This document shows positions 8,107 through 15,875 of a stretch of 15,875 bases of DNA, in pieces (within the stretch, counting starts at the first letter, position 1; each line of letters starts with the position of its first letter). Source of the stretch: Sporisorium sorghi. Lineage: Eukaryota > Basidiomycota > Ustilaginomycetes > Ustilaginales > Ustilaginaceae. Position numbers and translations under genes: made by a program. The stretch covers positions 1 through 15,875 of the forward strand of contig JALCCG010000387.1 of NCBI GenBank assembly GCA_023212695.1. The letters run 5' to 3'. The notes below the pieces were generated by a model. The model ran no database searches. It was not told the origin of the DNA and worked only from the letters and a program-made list of their open reading frames with translations.

Positions 8107-8952
8107 TCACTGAAGATTGACAAAACACCCACCATCAACCAACACCGAGCTGCCCGTCATGAACTGAGCCAGATCCGACGCCAAAAACACCACCGGCCCC
8201 GCAATATCCTCGGGCCTTCCCAAGCGCTTCAACGGATGCCTCTCGATCATCCTCCTTCTCTTGTCCTCGTTCTTCAGATCATCCCTGTTGATCGCAGTCT
8301 CGATCGTGCCCGGCAGCACGCTATTGCACCGGATCCCCAACGGCCCCAACCCGATCGCCGCCGACTCCATCATGCTCTTTAGCCCGGCCTTGGTGGGCGT
8401 GTAGTGACTCTGGAACTCTCCACCCACCAGCGCAGAGATGCTGGCGATCGCCACGATCGACCCTCCGCGCGGGGTTTGGCGCGCCATCAATCGAGCTGCG
8501 GCTTGCGTGGCGAAAAATGCGCCGTTGAGGTTGACGTCTTGCACTTTGCGCCAGGTGGCAGCTTCCATCTCGAGGAAGCCCGTGAAGGGGCAGATGCCTG
8601 CGATGGAGATGAACACGTCGAGGCGACCGAACCAGGTTTCGGCGGCTTCGGTGATGCTTTGGCCCACAGCTGGGTCCGAGATGTCTCCGGGGACGAGGAC
8701 GGCTTGTGCTTCGAGCTGTGAGAGTTCGGCTTGAAGCGTTTGTGCTTCGGCTGTCGTTTCGGTGTCGCCGAGGTAGTGGACGATGATGCCCTTGGCTCCG
8801 TGTGCAGCGCAGGCGAGCGCGCACGCACGTCCGATGCCGCGAGAAGCGCCTGTGATGGCGACGATCTTGCCAGGGAGCAGGTTGCTGCCCGCAATGCCCG
8901 GGTTTGTCGTCGTCGTCGAAGATGATGCTGCGACGGTGTCCGAAGAGCTCAT
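8107..8952 (-). CDS. Short-chain dehydrogenase/reductase, L-rhamnose-1-dehydrogenase-like
   Basis: Single-exon 281-residue classical SDR. The NAD(P) motif TGASRGIG is at 34-41 and GDIS at 89-92. The usual NNAG is changed to SIAG (116-119). The catalytic set is Asn141, Ser171, Tyr184 and Lys188 (YTPTK), with Ser and Tyr 13 apart as usual, followed by the PG motif (214-215). The stretch SHYTPTKAG, the segment after PGTI and the end VDGGCFVNLQ closely resemble fungal L-rhamnose-1-dehydrogenases, which oxidise L-rhamnose to the lactone in the non-phosphorylative pathway. That substrate is my inference; other polyol or sugar SDRs remain possible, and no other rhamnose-pathway gene is in the window. 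The N terminus has a Ser/Thr-rich extension encoded by ACG/GTC-type repeats. The ATG lies 24 nt after the stop of the upstream thioredoxin-fold gene, in the same frame. No peroxisomal signal is present. Confidence 0.92.
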   Translation of the reverse strand: MSSSDTVAASSSTTTTNPGIAGSNLLPGKIVAITGASRGIGRACALACAAHGAKGIIVHYLGDTETTAEAQTLQAELSQLEAQAVLVPGDISDPAVGQSITEAAETWFGRLDVFISIAGICPFTGFLEMEAATWRKVQDVNLNGAFFATQAAARLMARQTPRGGSIVAIASISALVGGEFQSHYTPTKAGLKSMMESAAIGLGPLGIRCNSVLPGTIETAINRDDLKNEDKRRRMIERHPLKRLGRPEDIAGPVVFLASDLAQFMTGSSVLVDGGCFVNLQ

Positions 8953-8976
8953 CTTGTCTTGTGCCGTGTGTCCTGA

Positions 8977-9627
8977 TCAGGGCGATGTCGTCGCAGCCTG
9001 CTCGAGCTTAGCTACCTCGGTATGATCTCTCGTGTGTCGCATACGATGAGCCAGCACCGGTTTACCCTCCTTATCCCAAACAAACTCTCCACCCAACTGC
9101 TTGAAATCTCCTCCCTTCAAGATCAGCGACCCGGACTTGAACGTCTCCGCAACGCTGCCGAACAAATTTTGCACCACACTCGTCTGATGATGCGAGCCGA
9201 CCTTCTCCTTGCTGCTGCCCAGCTCCAGATTCCTCCTAGTCACGCCGAGTGCGTGGTACAGCTCGAGCTGCGGGTCGGCGTAGAACTCGAACGGCGGATT
9301 GCCCACCTGCTGCTTGTAGTGCTTCACACCCTCTGGCTGACCTGGTCCGACGACGATGAGCGAGACGCGCGATGAGTCGGTCAATGTGCTGGATTGAGAG
9401 AGTGCACGTACAAACTCCTTGCACATGCCACAGTGGAAGTGGCGCGTAAAGATGAGCACTAGCGGTAGGTTGTGCTGCTTGGCGCGTTCGAGGAGCGTGG
9501 AAAAGGCGATCCGGTTGTTGGTGCTGTCCAGAACGTGGGCTGCGTTGGCGGCGGAGAGCTGCTCAGCTGTCGGCAAAGCGTCGTCCGAAGTGTGCGAGGT
9601 CGCTTGGTTGTGCTCAACCGCAGACAT
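8977..9627 (-). CDS. PRXL2 / AhpC-TSA_2 thioredoxin-fold protein
   Basis: Single-exon 216-residue protein. After about 35 variable residues comes a thioredoxin-like fold: LPLVLIFTRHFHCGMCKEF (54-72) with a Cys66-Gly-Met-Cys69 pair, VSLIVVGPGQPEG (88-100), FEFYADPQLELYHALGV (113-129), and the late block SLILKGGDFKQLGGEFVWD (167-185). This order is that of the PRXL2 (AhpC/TSA_2) proteins, redox-active relatives of peroxiredoxins; the true substrate is unknown. The chosen ATG at 9627-9625 sits in a good context (CCACCATGT), 77 nt downstream of a TATA-like CATAAAAAG. An in-frame ATG at 9747 would add 40 residues that are rich in basic and hydrophobic residues, but it lies upstream of that TATA-like box. 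The stop TGA is followed in frame by the SDR gene with no further stop. Confidence 0.9.
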   Translation of the reverse strand: MSAVEHNQATSHTSDDALPTAEQLSAANAAHVLDSTNNRIAFSTLLERAKQHNLPLVLIFTRHFHCGMCKEFVRALSQSSTLTDSSRVSLIVVGPGQPEGVKHYKQQVGNPPFEFYADPQLELYHALGVTRRNLELGSSKEKVGSHHQTSVVQNLFGSVAETFKSGSLILKGGDFKQLGGEFVWDKEGKPVLAHRMRHTRDHTEVAKLEQAATTSP

Positions 9628-9954
9628 GGTGGAAAGAGCGAAAGAGCGTTGCCAGTGTAAATGTGGGTCGACGAGGGGGAGTGAAAGGACGAACGGACGC
9701 TTGCTTTTTATGCGGATGTGAACCGCTCTTGCATCATGCACAAGCACACACGCACGACCCCTGACTCTACCTCACAAGCTCAACATCACCCGGTCTTTGA
9801 TGAATGTGGGGGACACCAAAAATACGCTTAGTGTTAAGACTCTGCGATTGCCTTTATCTCACTCCCCTGCAACTCGTTCTCATGGGGTCAATCTCAGCTG
9901 ATCTCAAAAGCAGTCATACAATGACCTTGATTGTATGCAACAGCTCTCGCACGT
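9628..9954. other. Intergenic region upstream of the PRXL2-type gene
   Basis: About 330 bases between the PRXL2-type start and the EMC4 stop. It includes the TATA-like element and, probably, EMC4 3' untranslated sequence. I see no additional gene. Confidence 0.6.
9704..9712 (-). promoter_or_regulatory. TATA-like element of the PRXL2-type gene
   Basis: Minus-strand CATAAAAAG, 77 nt upstream of the preferred ATG at 9627. If used, transcription would start near 9680 and would exclude the upstream in-frame ATG at 9747. The match to the consensus is imperfect. Confidence 0.4.
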
Positions 9955-10853
9955 CTAATGAATCGGCGAGAACTCCAACGGCTATCCAAAGCAAATAATA
10001 GAGAAAGGATGTCAGTATCGAAGCCCCAAAAGGGATCCTTCGAGCGATCCGCCCAGGCAACCACGGAAAACTCACCACCCTGGGCTGCCTCCAAGCGAGC
10101 CAGTCGCTCGTCTCTGTCGGCAGCAGCCCCATGCTCCAGCACTTGTACAGACCCAACGCGATCGCTGCCAGCTGGCACAGGATGAACAGCACCTTGGGCA
10201 GCACCAGGCTCTGTCCGGGCGACGACAGGCGGTCGAAGGCTGTTGCGCAGCATCAAGCGCATCAGTACAAGTGAATCGAAAAGTGTCAGTTCATCTCGAT
10301 TGAGAGAAGCGGTGAAAGTGATCGGAGAGGGCGGGAACTCACCGCTGTTCATAGACGAGATACCCTTGAGTGGGCCTGTGATGAGCATGCCCACCGCCAT
10401 CATACTAAAAATCTGCACGCCCGAGCCGGACATGTACAGCATGATGGCGTTCATCGGCAGCGATTTAGCGGGTGAGTAGGCCAGCTCCCACGCCTTTGCC
10501 ATCTTGAGTGCGGCTGGATCCGCGCGTTGTGCTACTGCCGCCGACGAGGCCGATTTCGACTTGGACTGCTTCTGTTGTCGTTTGGGCGCGAAAACGAGGA
10601 GGATGTGGTTCAGTGAACACTGGCACGAAGCTTCTGCGAGGACAAGAGGTGGCTCACCTTGCTGACAGCATCTGGATCCGTGAAGCCGATAGGATCCGGC
10701 AGGTCTTGTGCTTTTGATCTGTGGTCGAGGAAGAGGTCAGTGTTACGGTCCACCTTCGCCGATGCTGCGCTGCGACCGAAAGACTCACTTTGATGTGCCG
10801 GCATAGTTGACTCGGAACGCCGACAGCGGCTGCTGCTTTGCCGATTTTGCCAT
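9955..10853 (-). CDS. EMC4: ER membrane protein complex subunit 4 (EMC4), five exons
   Basis: Subunit of the ER insertase that places tail-anchored and multipass proteins in the membrane. Exons, in order: 10853-10789, 10718-10658, 10571-10343, 10239-10076 and 9981-9955; introns of 70, 86, 103 and 94 nt, all GTGAGT or GTGAGC donors with AG acceptors. Junction phases agree and give 181 residues (human EMC4 has 183). The N terminus contains LPDPIGF. It is followed by the family core MAKAWELAYSPAKSLPMNA, a first membrane segment (YMSGSGVQIFSMMAVGMLI), a second one (VLPKVLFILCQLAAIALGL), then YKCWSMGLLPTETSDWLAW and the end PLEFSPIH. The human counterpart shows YKCQSMGLLPTHASDWLAF and MEFSGGG at the same places. 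Intron 2 has an alternative acceptor 3 nt downstream. Reading the longest open frame alone would give a wrong 202-residue protein. Confidence 0.93.
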
Positions 10854-11260
10854 GATGCTTGCGCTATGCTGTAGAGTGTGCTGGTGCCGTTCGTCGTCGT
10901 TGGTGATCCAGGGATGGAGGAAGATGTCGAAGCAGCAAATGCGGTCAGTGCGCGTTTGTCTGTGTTGCTCTCGTGAATTTTCTCGCCCGACTCAAGTTCT
11001 GCAACCTAACATGTAGCGATTTTTTTTTGCCGACGCTCCGACTTGCCTCTCCTCGCTGTCCCTGAGCTATAGGCTACCTCGACCGCCCCGCATCCAACGA
11101 GCTGAGGCAATCTCATGGTAGACACTCACTTCATATGAACCGAATCCACTTCTCAGCGCGATCAGGCCACAGACATTCATCGATGCTTATCTGCTTCTTG
11201 TTTTGTATTGTTCGAGAGAAAGAGTCAAAAAGCTACATGATCCGGAACGCAACCCTAACT
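10854..11260. other. Intergenic region, EMC4 upstream and cyclase 3' flank
   Basis: About 400 bases between the EMC4 start and the cyclase stop, both genes on the minus strand. It contains a short T run near 11019-11028 and no convincing TATA box, RNA gene or coding frame. Confidence 0.6.
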
Positions 11261-12747
11261 TTAGGCAGCAACGGCCTTGGCAGCCTGGTGGGTGACCTTG
11301 CTGGCGATCGACTCGGAAGCGTGGGCGCCGTTGAGACGGGCGGCCTCGGCCTTGCGCTCCTTGAGCATGGCCTCGGGGTCAGCGCCCAGGTCGCCAGCGT
11401 CAGCGTAGGCATCCAAACCAACACCGTCGCTACGGCCGATCTTCTTGACGTACGCCTTGTGCACGGCGAGCGACTTGATGAGCTCGTCCTCCGAGATGTC
11501 GTTAGCAAAAATGCACTTGCCGAGTGGCTTGGCGAGCACGAAGCGCTGCAGGCCATCGCGCGTCTTCTTGATCGCCTCGTTGCCCTCGAGGATCAGCTGG
11601 TCGGTCAACAGCGGGTGGTCGACAGACAGACCCACGCTGCCGGCCAGGCCGAACCACTCGTCGCGCTCGGCGTCGGTGATGTAGCCGCGCATGTGCGCCA
11701 GCGTCACGGACCACGCCATGTCGATGGTCACGGCGTGACCGTGACGCAGGGGCGGGAAGGGCGCCAGCTCGAGCGTGGGCGAGATCGAGTGCCCGTTGGC
11801 GATGACTCGGTCCAGACCAATCTCGTGCAGGTTGGGCGACTCAAGGTCGAGCATACCCTTGATCGCATTTCGGCAGATCGTGTCCGCAGCCTCCTTGAGC
11901 TCCTTGGCACCAGGACCGGTGGCGTTGCGACCGTAGGCAGTGTTGACCAGGTCCTCGCCGTACTTGACGAGCAGACCCCACGTGTACTTGTCCGTGCAGT
12001 GCAGAATCTTGATCAGCTCCGCAGTGCCGTTGCGCGTCTGCCCGATCGGCAGCGTCTTGAGGAAGTCAAAGTCGAGGAACGTGTGCATGGGCACGTGGTA
12101 CGCTCCCAGACGGTTCTTGAGCTTCTTGTGGTTGATGCCCACCTTGATCGAAATGGCAGCATCGATCAGAGCAATAAGCGTCGTGCCGACGCGGATGTAG
12201 TTGGTGCTGCGACGGTACGAGGCACAGGCGTATCCGAGCACGTCCGAGGCGAGACCACCACCCACGACGAGCACGGGCTCCTTGCGGATCAGACCGAACG
12301 AGTCCATGGCGTCGACAAAGCCGAGCATGGTGTCCATGTTCTTGTGCAGCTCACCGCCCTTGAAGACGTGGAGGGTGGGCTTGATGTTGTGGGCGTTGAA
12401 GTCTGTTGAGGAGTAGACAGGCATGAGTCAAAGTCAGTGGCTGGCCACACAAAGCTTGAACAACTCGCGACTGCGTTGAGGAAGGACAACTTACAAGCCT
12501 TGATCGAAGCGCCGTAGATCTCGTTGAGGTTCTCGTCGAGAACGCAGAGGACACGCCCCCACTTTTGGTAGTACGAGGCGAGGTCCTCCTTCTTCTGGTC
12601 AAAGACGTTGTTGACGAACGAGTAGGTGTACTTGAGGTCCTCGTAGCCCTGAATGCTGTAGCCGGGGCCAGTAGCATTTGAGGTGGCGGGCACCTCGGTG
12701 ACGGTAGCCCGCATGTCGGAAGAAATAGCACCGCCGCAGCAAGCCAT
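11261..12747 (-). CDS. Sugar phosphate cyclase of the EEVS/DDGS type (3-dehydroquinate synthase-like)
   Basis: Two exons: 12747-12495 and 12402-11261, separated by a 92-nt intron (GTAAGT donor, AACAG acceptor) that splits a Tyr codon; 464 residues. It belongs to the dehydroquinate-synthase fold: nucleotide motif VVGGGLASD (130-138), then SIKVGINHKKLKNRLGAYH, and zinc ligands expected at Glu213 (AELIK), His289 (NGHS) and His305 (LRHGH). Fungal dehydroquinate synthase is normally part of the fused AROM protein. A standalone copy with YRRSTNYIRV, KNRLGAYH and ESPNLHEIGLDRVI instead resembles the cyclases that turn sedoheptulose 7-phosphate into 2-epi-5-epi-valiolone (EEVS) or desmethyl-4-deoxygadusol (DDGS, first step to mycosporines). 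I cannot decide between them by eye. No partner O-methyltransferase or ATP-grasp gene is in the window. A TATA box lies 181 nt upstream. The C terminus is Ala-rich and non-conserved. Confidence 0.92.
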
Positions 12748-12927
12748 TTTGTCGAGTGTGTATGTGAAGAGACGGGGGGAACAAGTGTTTGGGAAGATGC
12801 GGTTGAGCGAATGTGCAAGTGTCTAAAGGAAAGTAGTCAATCGAGACGAGAGAGTTGAAGCTCGGAAGAGAGAGTGACTAGATGGTGGGAGAACGGAAGG
12901 AGGAGCAGTAGACCTTCGACCCTTCGT

Positions 12928-12934
12928 CTTTATA
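12928..12934 (-). promoter_or_regulatory. TATA box of the sugar phosphate cyclase gene
   Basis: Minus-strand TATAAAG at 12934-12928, 181 nt before the ATG at 12747. It predicts a leader of about 150 nt. It is one of the cleanest TATA matches in the window. Confidence 0.6.
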
Positions 12935-13723
12935 GGATCAAGGGTGGATAGGGTGGCAGCTGGAGGATCAAGCTGCGTTCTTCTTGCGGACGTTTGACAG
13001 GCGTGTCTGAAGTGGGGAAGGGCAAAAGTGGAGGCAGCCAGAACTGGCAGCACGCTCTGTGTATGCCACCGGAAGGCGATGCCGGCGAGAGGCTGTTCAA
13101 AGGCACTCGGCCAGTGTTTGTGCCTTCTCTCAATAGCAATGAGTGAGATGTGTAAGCTGGTGTTCGCCTAGAGCAAGTGGGCCCTCCCTGCAGCGCCAGT
13201 GGTGGACTAGCACGTTTCGAGGCGTCGACGCTCGAGCATGGTGGGAGTGCACGATGCAGGGTAGCATCGAGAGCGACAAAGCAAGCGAGGGTAGGCACAT
13301 GGACAGAGGGGAGAGGGCATCGACCAGAGTCAGACAGGAGACAGACAGAGCGCAAAGCATATGAGGAGCACATAAGCAGAGGACGTGGATCGACAGAGCG
13401 GGACTGGAGGTGGATTGGGGTGCGAACTCGATGGCGAATACGAAGTTTAGAAGAATCAAAGGCGGCTGTCGAAAGGGCCGTGCACGGCGTCGAACCCTAA
13501 CTGTCTGGAGAAAGAGAGAGGGCGATCTTCTGCCTGGCTGGCCCGCTGGCTGGCTGGTGCTCACGTTGTCGCTCGACAGGCACTTTGCAGAAGGCGGCCA
13601 AACGAGAGAGGCCAGGAAGCCACCGCAGATCTGTTGTTTTCTGCAGGGTCGAGCAAACAAGCGGCGTAGGAGCAGAGATGCGAGATTCTAGATGGCGTCG
13701 TTGAGACTGCGAGCCCTGATCCA

Positions 13724-13737
13724 AGGTGCATGCAGTG
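13724..13737 (+). repeat. Direct repeat AGGTGCATGCAGTG, copy 1
   Basis: An exact 14-nt match to positions 14227-14240. The core GTGCATGC recurs at 15181-15188 and 15424-15431, and GCATGCATGCAG occurs at 15183-15194 and 15709-15720. Confidence 0.8.
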
Positions 13738-14226
13738 CTTACCCAAAGACGCTATCGTTTGCGCCTCCTTTGCCCTGTCCGCCCGCAGGAACGCACATGT
13801 CCATGCAGCCGTGATTGTTTCGACGACGTCCGTTCCGACATGAAAAGCTTGCCCGCTTCCGCCATTTGCTTGGCCTGCTGGGCAGTGCTCAAGACAGAGC
13901 CAAGCAGCGTTTGTGGCGAACACTCCGGCAAAGCTCCTTCCCCGCGCTGTCGAAACGACCTCTGCTGTCCAATGCTACATCTTTTTACAGCATATGCCAA
14001 CGGAGATGAGCAAGACAGGATAACTCAAAGGCGCCTTGCTATGGTAAGGGATGTGCCCGCTGTGCTTTGCGATCCTTGACGAGGGTCTCGGCAACTGGAC
14101 ATAGTGGCAGCGCATTACTAAGGCCGACAGCCGATTCAGGGTCCTTGTCCAAGATGAGATCCACAGGAGCCACATGAGCAGAGAGCGGACGGATTTGGCA
14201 CGTCGACAGAGGTACAGATGCAGGGC

Positions 14227-14240
14227 AGGTGCATGCAGTG
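14227..14240 (+). repeat. Direct repeat AGGTGCATGCAGTG, copy 2
   Basis: Exact 14-nt copy of 13724-13737, about 500 bases downstream in the same gene-free region. The core is palindromic (GCATGC), so it could be read from either strand. Confidence 0.8.
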
Positions 14241-15805
14241 TTGGACGTTCGGCCGCAGTAGACGAGCCTGATGGACGGACGGACAGTCAATCGGTCGGTC
14301 GGTCATCTTGGCGGCGTTGATTTGTTTTCAGAGGCGATGCAGGCGACACCGATGAAGAAATGTTGTGGGTTGACGCGGAGAGCAATGACGGCGTTGGGGC
14401 ACCTCAGCAGCGTTGGAACGGCCTTGAACGTGCTTCTACCAACACATCCAACGAGAGCAGTACCACGAGAACAGATCGACACCGACCACTGGCGCAGGGG
14501 GGCACGAGTAGACAGACCAAGCCGCCGATCTGCGCTTGCAGCTTGGCTCACGCAAGCAAGTCAAACCAAAATTGGGTACGACGTCAGTGTGCCGGATCGC
14601 TTCCCTCATTTTTGGTGGTGGCCCGGCCAATTCTTCCTGCTCATCCCTGCAGGCTTGAGCAAAGAGTTGGCGTAGACCGTGATGGCTCGAGCAAGGACAC
14701 GAAAGACGAGCAAGCTGACAGAGCAACGATGGACAGGTCATCACTCCAATTGCAAAGCCCAATATAGCGCACGATGCGGTACACTGTCCCGGTGGCCGGC
14801 TCAGGTTAAGAAGTCGATACGTCGTGCTCGAGGTGCCAAGAAGGGGGAGAAGGCCTCTGGCAATGTGCTCCAAGCCCTTCTATTGCGACCGATCTCACTC
14901 TTAAAAGTCAATCTTCTGGCCTTGCGGTCCTGGTGCCGCCGACCAGGAGACGGAACACATGACCTCTGTTTTCTATGCGGCTCATGTCTCCTTGCTTTCA
15001 CGGCACTAAAGCTTGTTCATGCTCTCGCTCTCTCTACATATCCTTCGACAGCTCCGGCCTTCGAAAACATCATGTCGACGCCTCATTAGCAGACGATGCT
15101 GTGACATGTCCATCAAAAGGGCTGCAAAGGGCGAGTGGAGGCGGCGAAGAGAAGGAACTCATCAAGGGTCCAACGCTCGGGTGCATGCATGCAGCGTGCA
15201 GAATTCGGTGCATCGTGCATCGTCGAACAGGTGGTCGAGTGATTCTCCGATCCCGTCCATCGCCGTCTCCACCGCTGGCGGCCCCACGACATCCAAGCCA
15301 TGTCTCAGTCGCACATCGGAGGAGATCCTGCTCCAACAATGAGGAAGAAGGAAGATGTGGGCAGAGGGCGCAATTGGTCGTCGATCCGGTCCGTGCGCGG
15401 GGGGCCGCCCTCGAGAATTCAAGGTGCATGCTGATGTGCAACCTACGGAACTGCTTTCCCGCTCTTCTGACGGGATCTGCTGCGTTGCCGTTGAATGCCC
15501 TCGAAATGGTGCAAGAATCCATTTGCCGTTCCAACAGGAGGGTCCGGCAGCAAGTCGTTGCAGCTGTTCTGCAGCTCGAACTCGTGATTCAGCTTTGCGC
15601 AGGCAGCGCGGGCCAAGCTGTGTCCGTTAATGAGCTGGAAAGGCGACATCAACGGAGGCCATTTGCCTTGACAGACGACACTCGCCAGCGGCGATCTGGA
15701 TTAGGAAAGCATGCATGCAGAAACTGACAGGCCCGGATTCCCCACGTTTTTCATGTTTTTCTTCCGGCTCCGTTCTTTGGCGATGCTCTCAATGGACCCT
15801 CCCCG

Positions 15806-15806
15806 C

Positions 15807-15835
<29 letters not shown>
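15806..15835 (+). repeat. 30-nt poly-C run at the right end
   Basis: Thirty consecutive C from 15806 to 15835, followed by a C/T-rich tail to the end. It is not a TTAGGG-type telomere (CCCTAA is absent). With the poly-T run at the left end, it suggests that the sequence is bounded by homopolymers where assembly stopped or base calling failed. Confidence 0.9.
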
Positions 15836-15838
<3 letters not shown>

Positions 15839-15875
15839 CCTCCCTCCTCCCTTTCCCACACACCCCCTCACCCCC

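Larger units (their letters stand above)
12950..15805. other. 2.9-kb region without a supported gene
   Basis: Open frames on both strands are numerous but overlapping, lack recognisable domains and mostly lack the codon preference of the genes to the left. I see no tRNA, rRNA, transposase, reverse transcriptase or telomere repeats. Short tandem tetranucleotides (CTGG near 13532-13558; GGAC then GGTC near 14273-14304) and repeated GTGCATGC words occur. One minus-strand stretch near 14303-14440 has gene-like third-position bias. It may be long untranslated or noncoding sequence, a decayed gene, or contain small exons that I cannot assemble. Confidence 0.6.

Noticed and set aside
8977..9020. An intron that would fuse the PRXL2-type and SDR genes
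   Set aside because: The only GT...AG pair nearby gives a 43-nt intron that shifts frame and meets a stop, so splicing does not explain the arrangement.
11135..12409. 424-codon open frame antisense to the sugar phosphate cyclase
   Set aside because: The sense strand encodes a clearly conserved enzyme; the antisense frame is a by-product of GC-rich third positions.
13478..13500. Minus-strand GGTTCGACGCC resembling a tRNA B box
   Set aside because: The flanking bases cannot form the T-stem and no A box or acceptor stem is present.
14975..15727. 250-codon open frame in the right-hand region
   Set aside because: No domain, poor codon preference, and overlapping frames of similar length on both strands; most likely chance.
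15780..15875. C-rich right end considered as a telomere
   Set aside because: No CCCTAA or other regular telomeric unit is present, only poly-C with scattered T and A.

Overview
The window is nuclear DNA of a fungus, most likely a smut-type basidiomycete (Ustilaginomycotina). This rests on GC-rich codon use, ten reconstructed introns of only 70-108 nt with GTGAGT/GTGAGC/GTAAGT/GTGGGT donors and mostly CTGAC-type branch sites, tightly packed genes on both strands, and purely eukaryotic gene families (dynactin Arp1, EMC4, Kel3-type kelch protein). The species cannot be read from the sequence. The window opens on a 55-nt poly-T run and closes on a 30-nt poly-C run, which suggests a contig bounded by homopolymers.

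Layout, left to right. A kelch/DUF4110 protein (204-2351, +) converges on a peroxisomal enoyl-CoA isomerase/hydratase (3612-2595, -), whose last small exon encodes a PTS1-like HKL end. Next comes a divergent pair sharing a 545-bp upstream region: an unrecognised, probably nuclear, low-complexity protein (4613-3936, -) and a four-exon SANT/Myb-like protein (5159-6123, +). Then five genes follow on the minus strand: ARP1/centractin (7643-6414), an L-rhamnose-1-dehydrogenase-like SDR (8952-8107), a PRXL2/AhpC-TSA_2 thioredoxin-fold protein (9627-8977), five-exon EMC4 (10853-9955), and a sugar phosphate cyclase of the EEVS/DDGS type (12747-11261). The last 2.9 kb (about 12.95-15.875 kb) holds no gene I can support.

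Most genes are housekeeping or metabolic and do not form one pathway. The points that stand out are: (1) the thioredoxin-fold gene and the SDR lie in one continuous reading frame broken by a single TGA, with only 24 nt between stop and next ATG; (2) splicing of the isomerase gene decides whether the peroxisomal signal is made; (3) clustered SUMO-site-like and SUMO-interaction-like motifs occur in the two divergent genes; (4) an ACTTCCGCACT motif is shared by the divergent promoter and the ARP1 leader; (5) a standalone secondary-metabolism cyclase sits beside a gene desert containing repeated GTGCATGC words. Several of these proteins (EMC4, the SANT protein, the cyclase, the isomerase C terminus) can only be read correctly after splicing.
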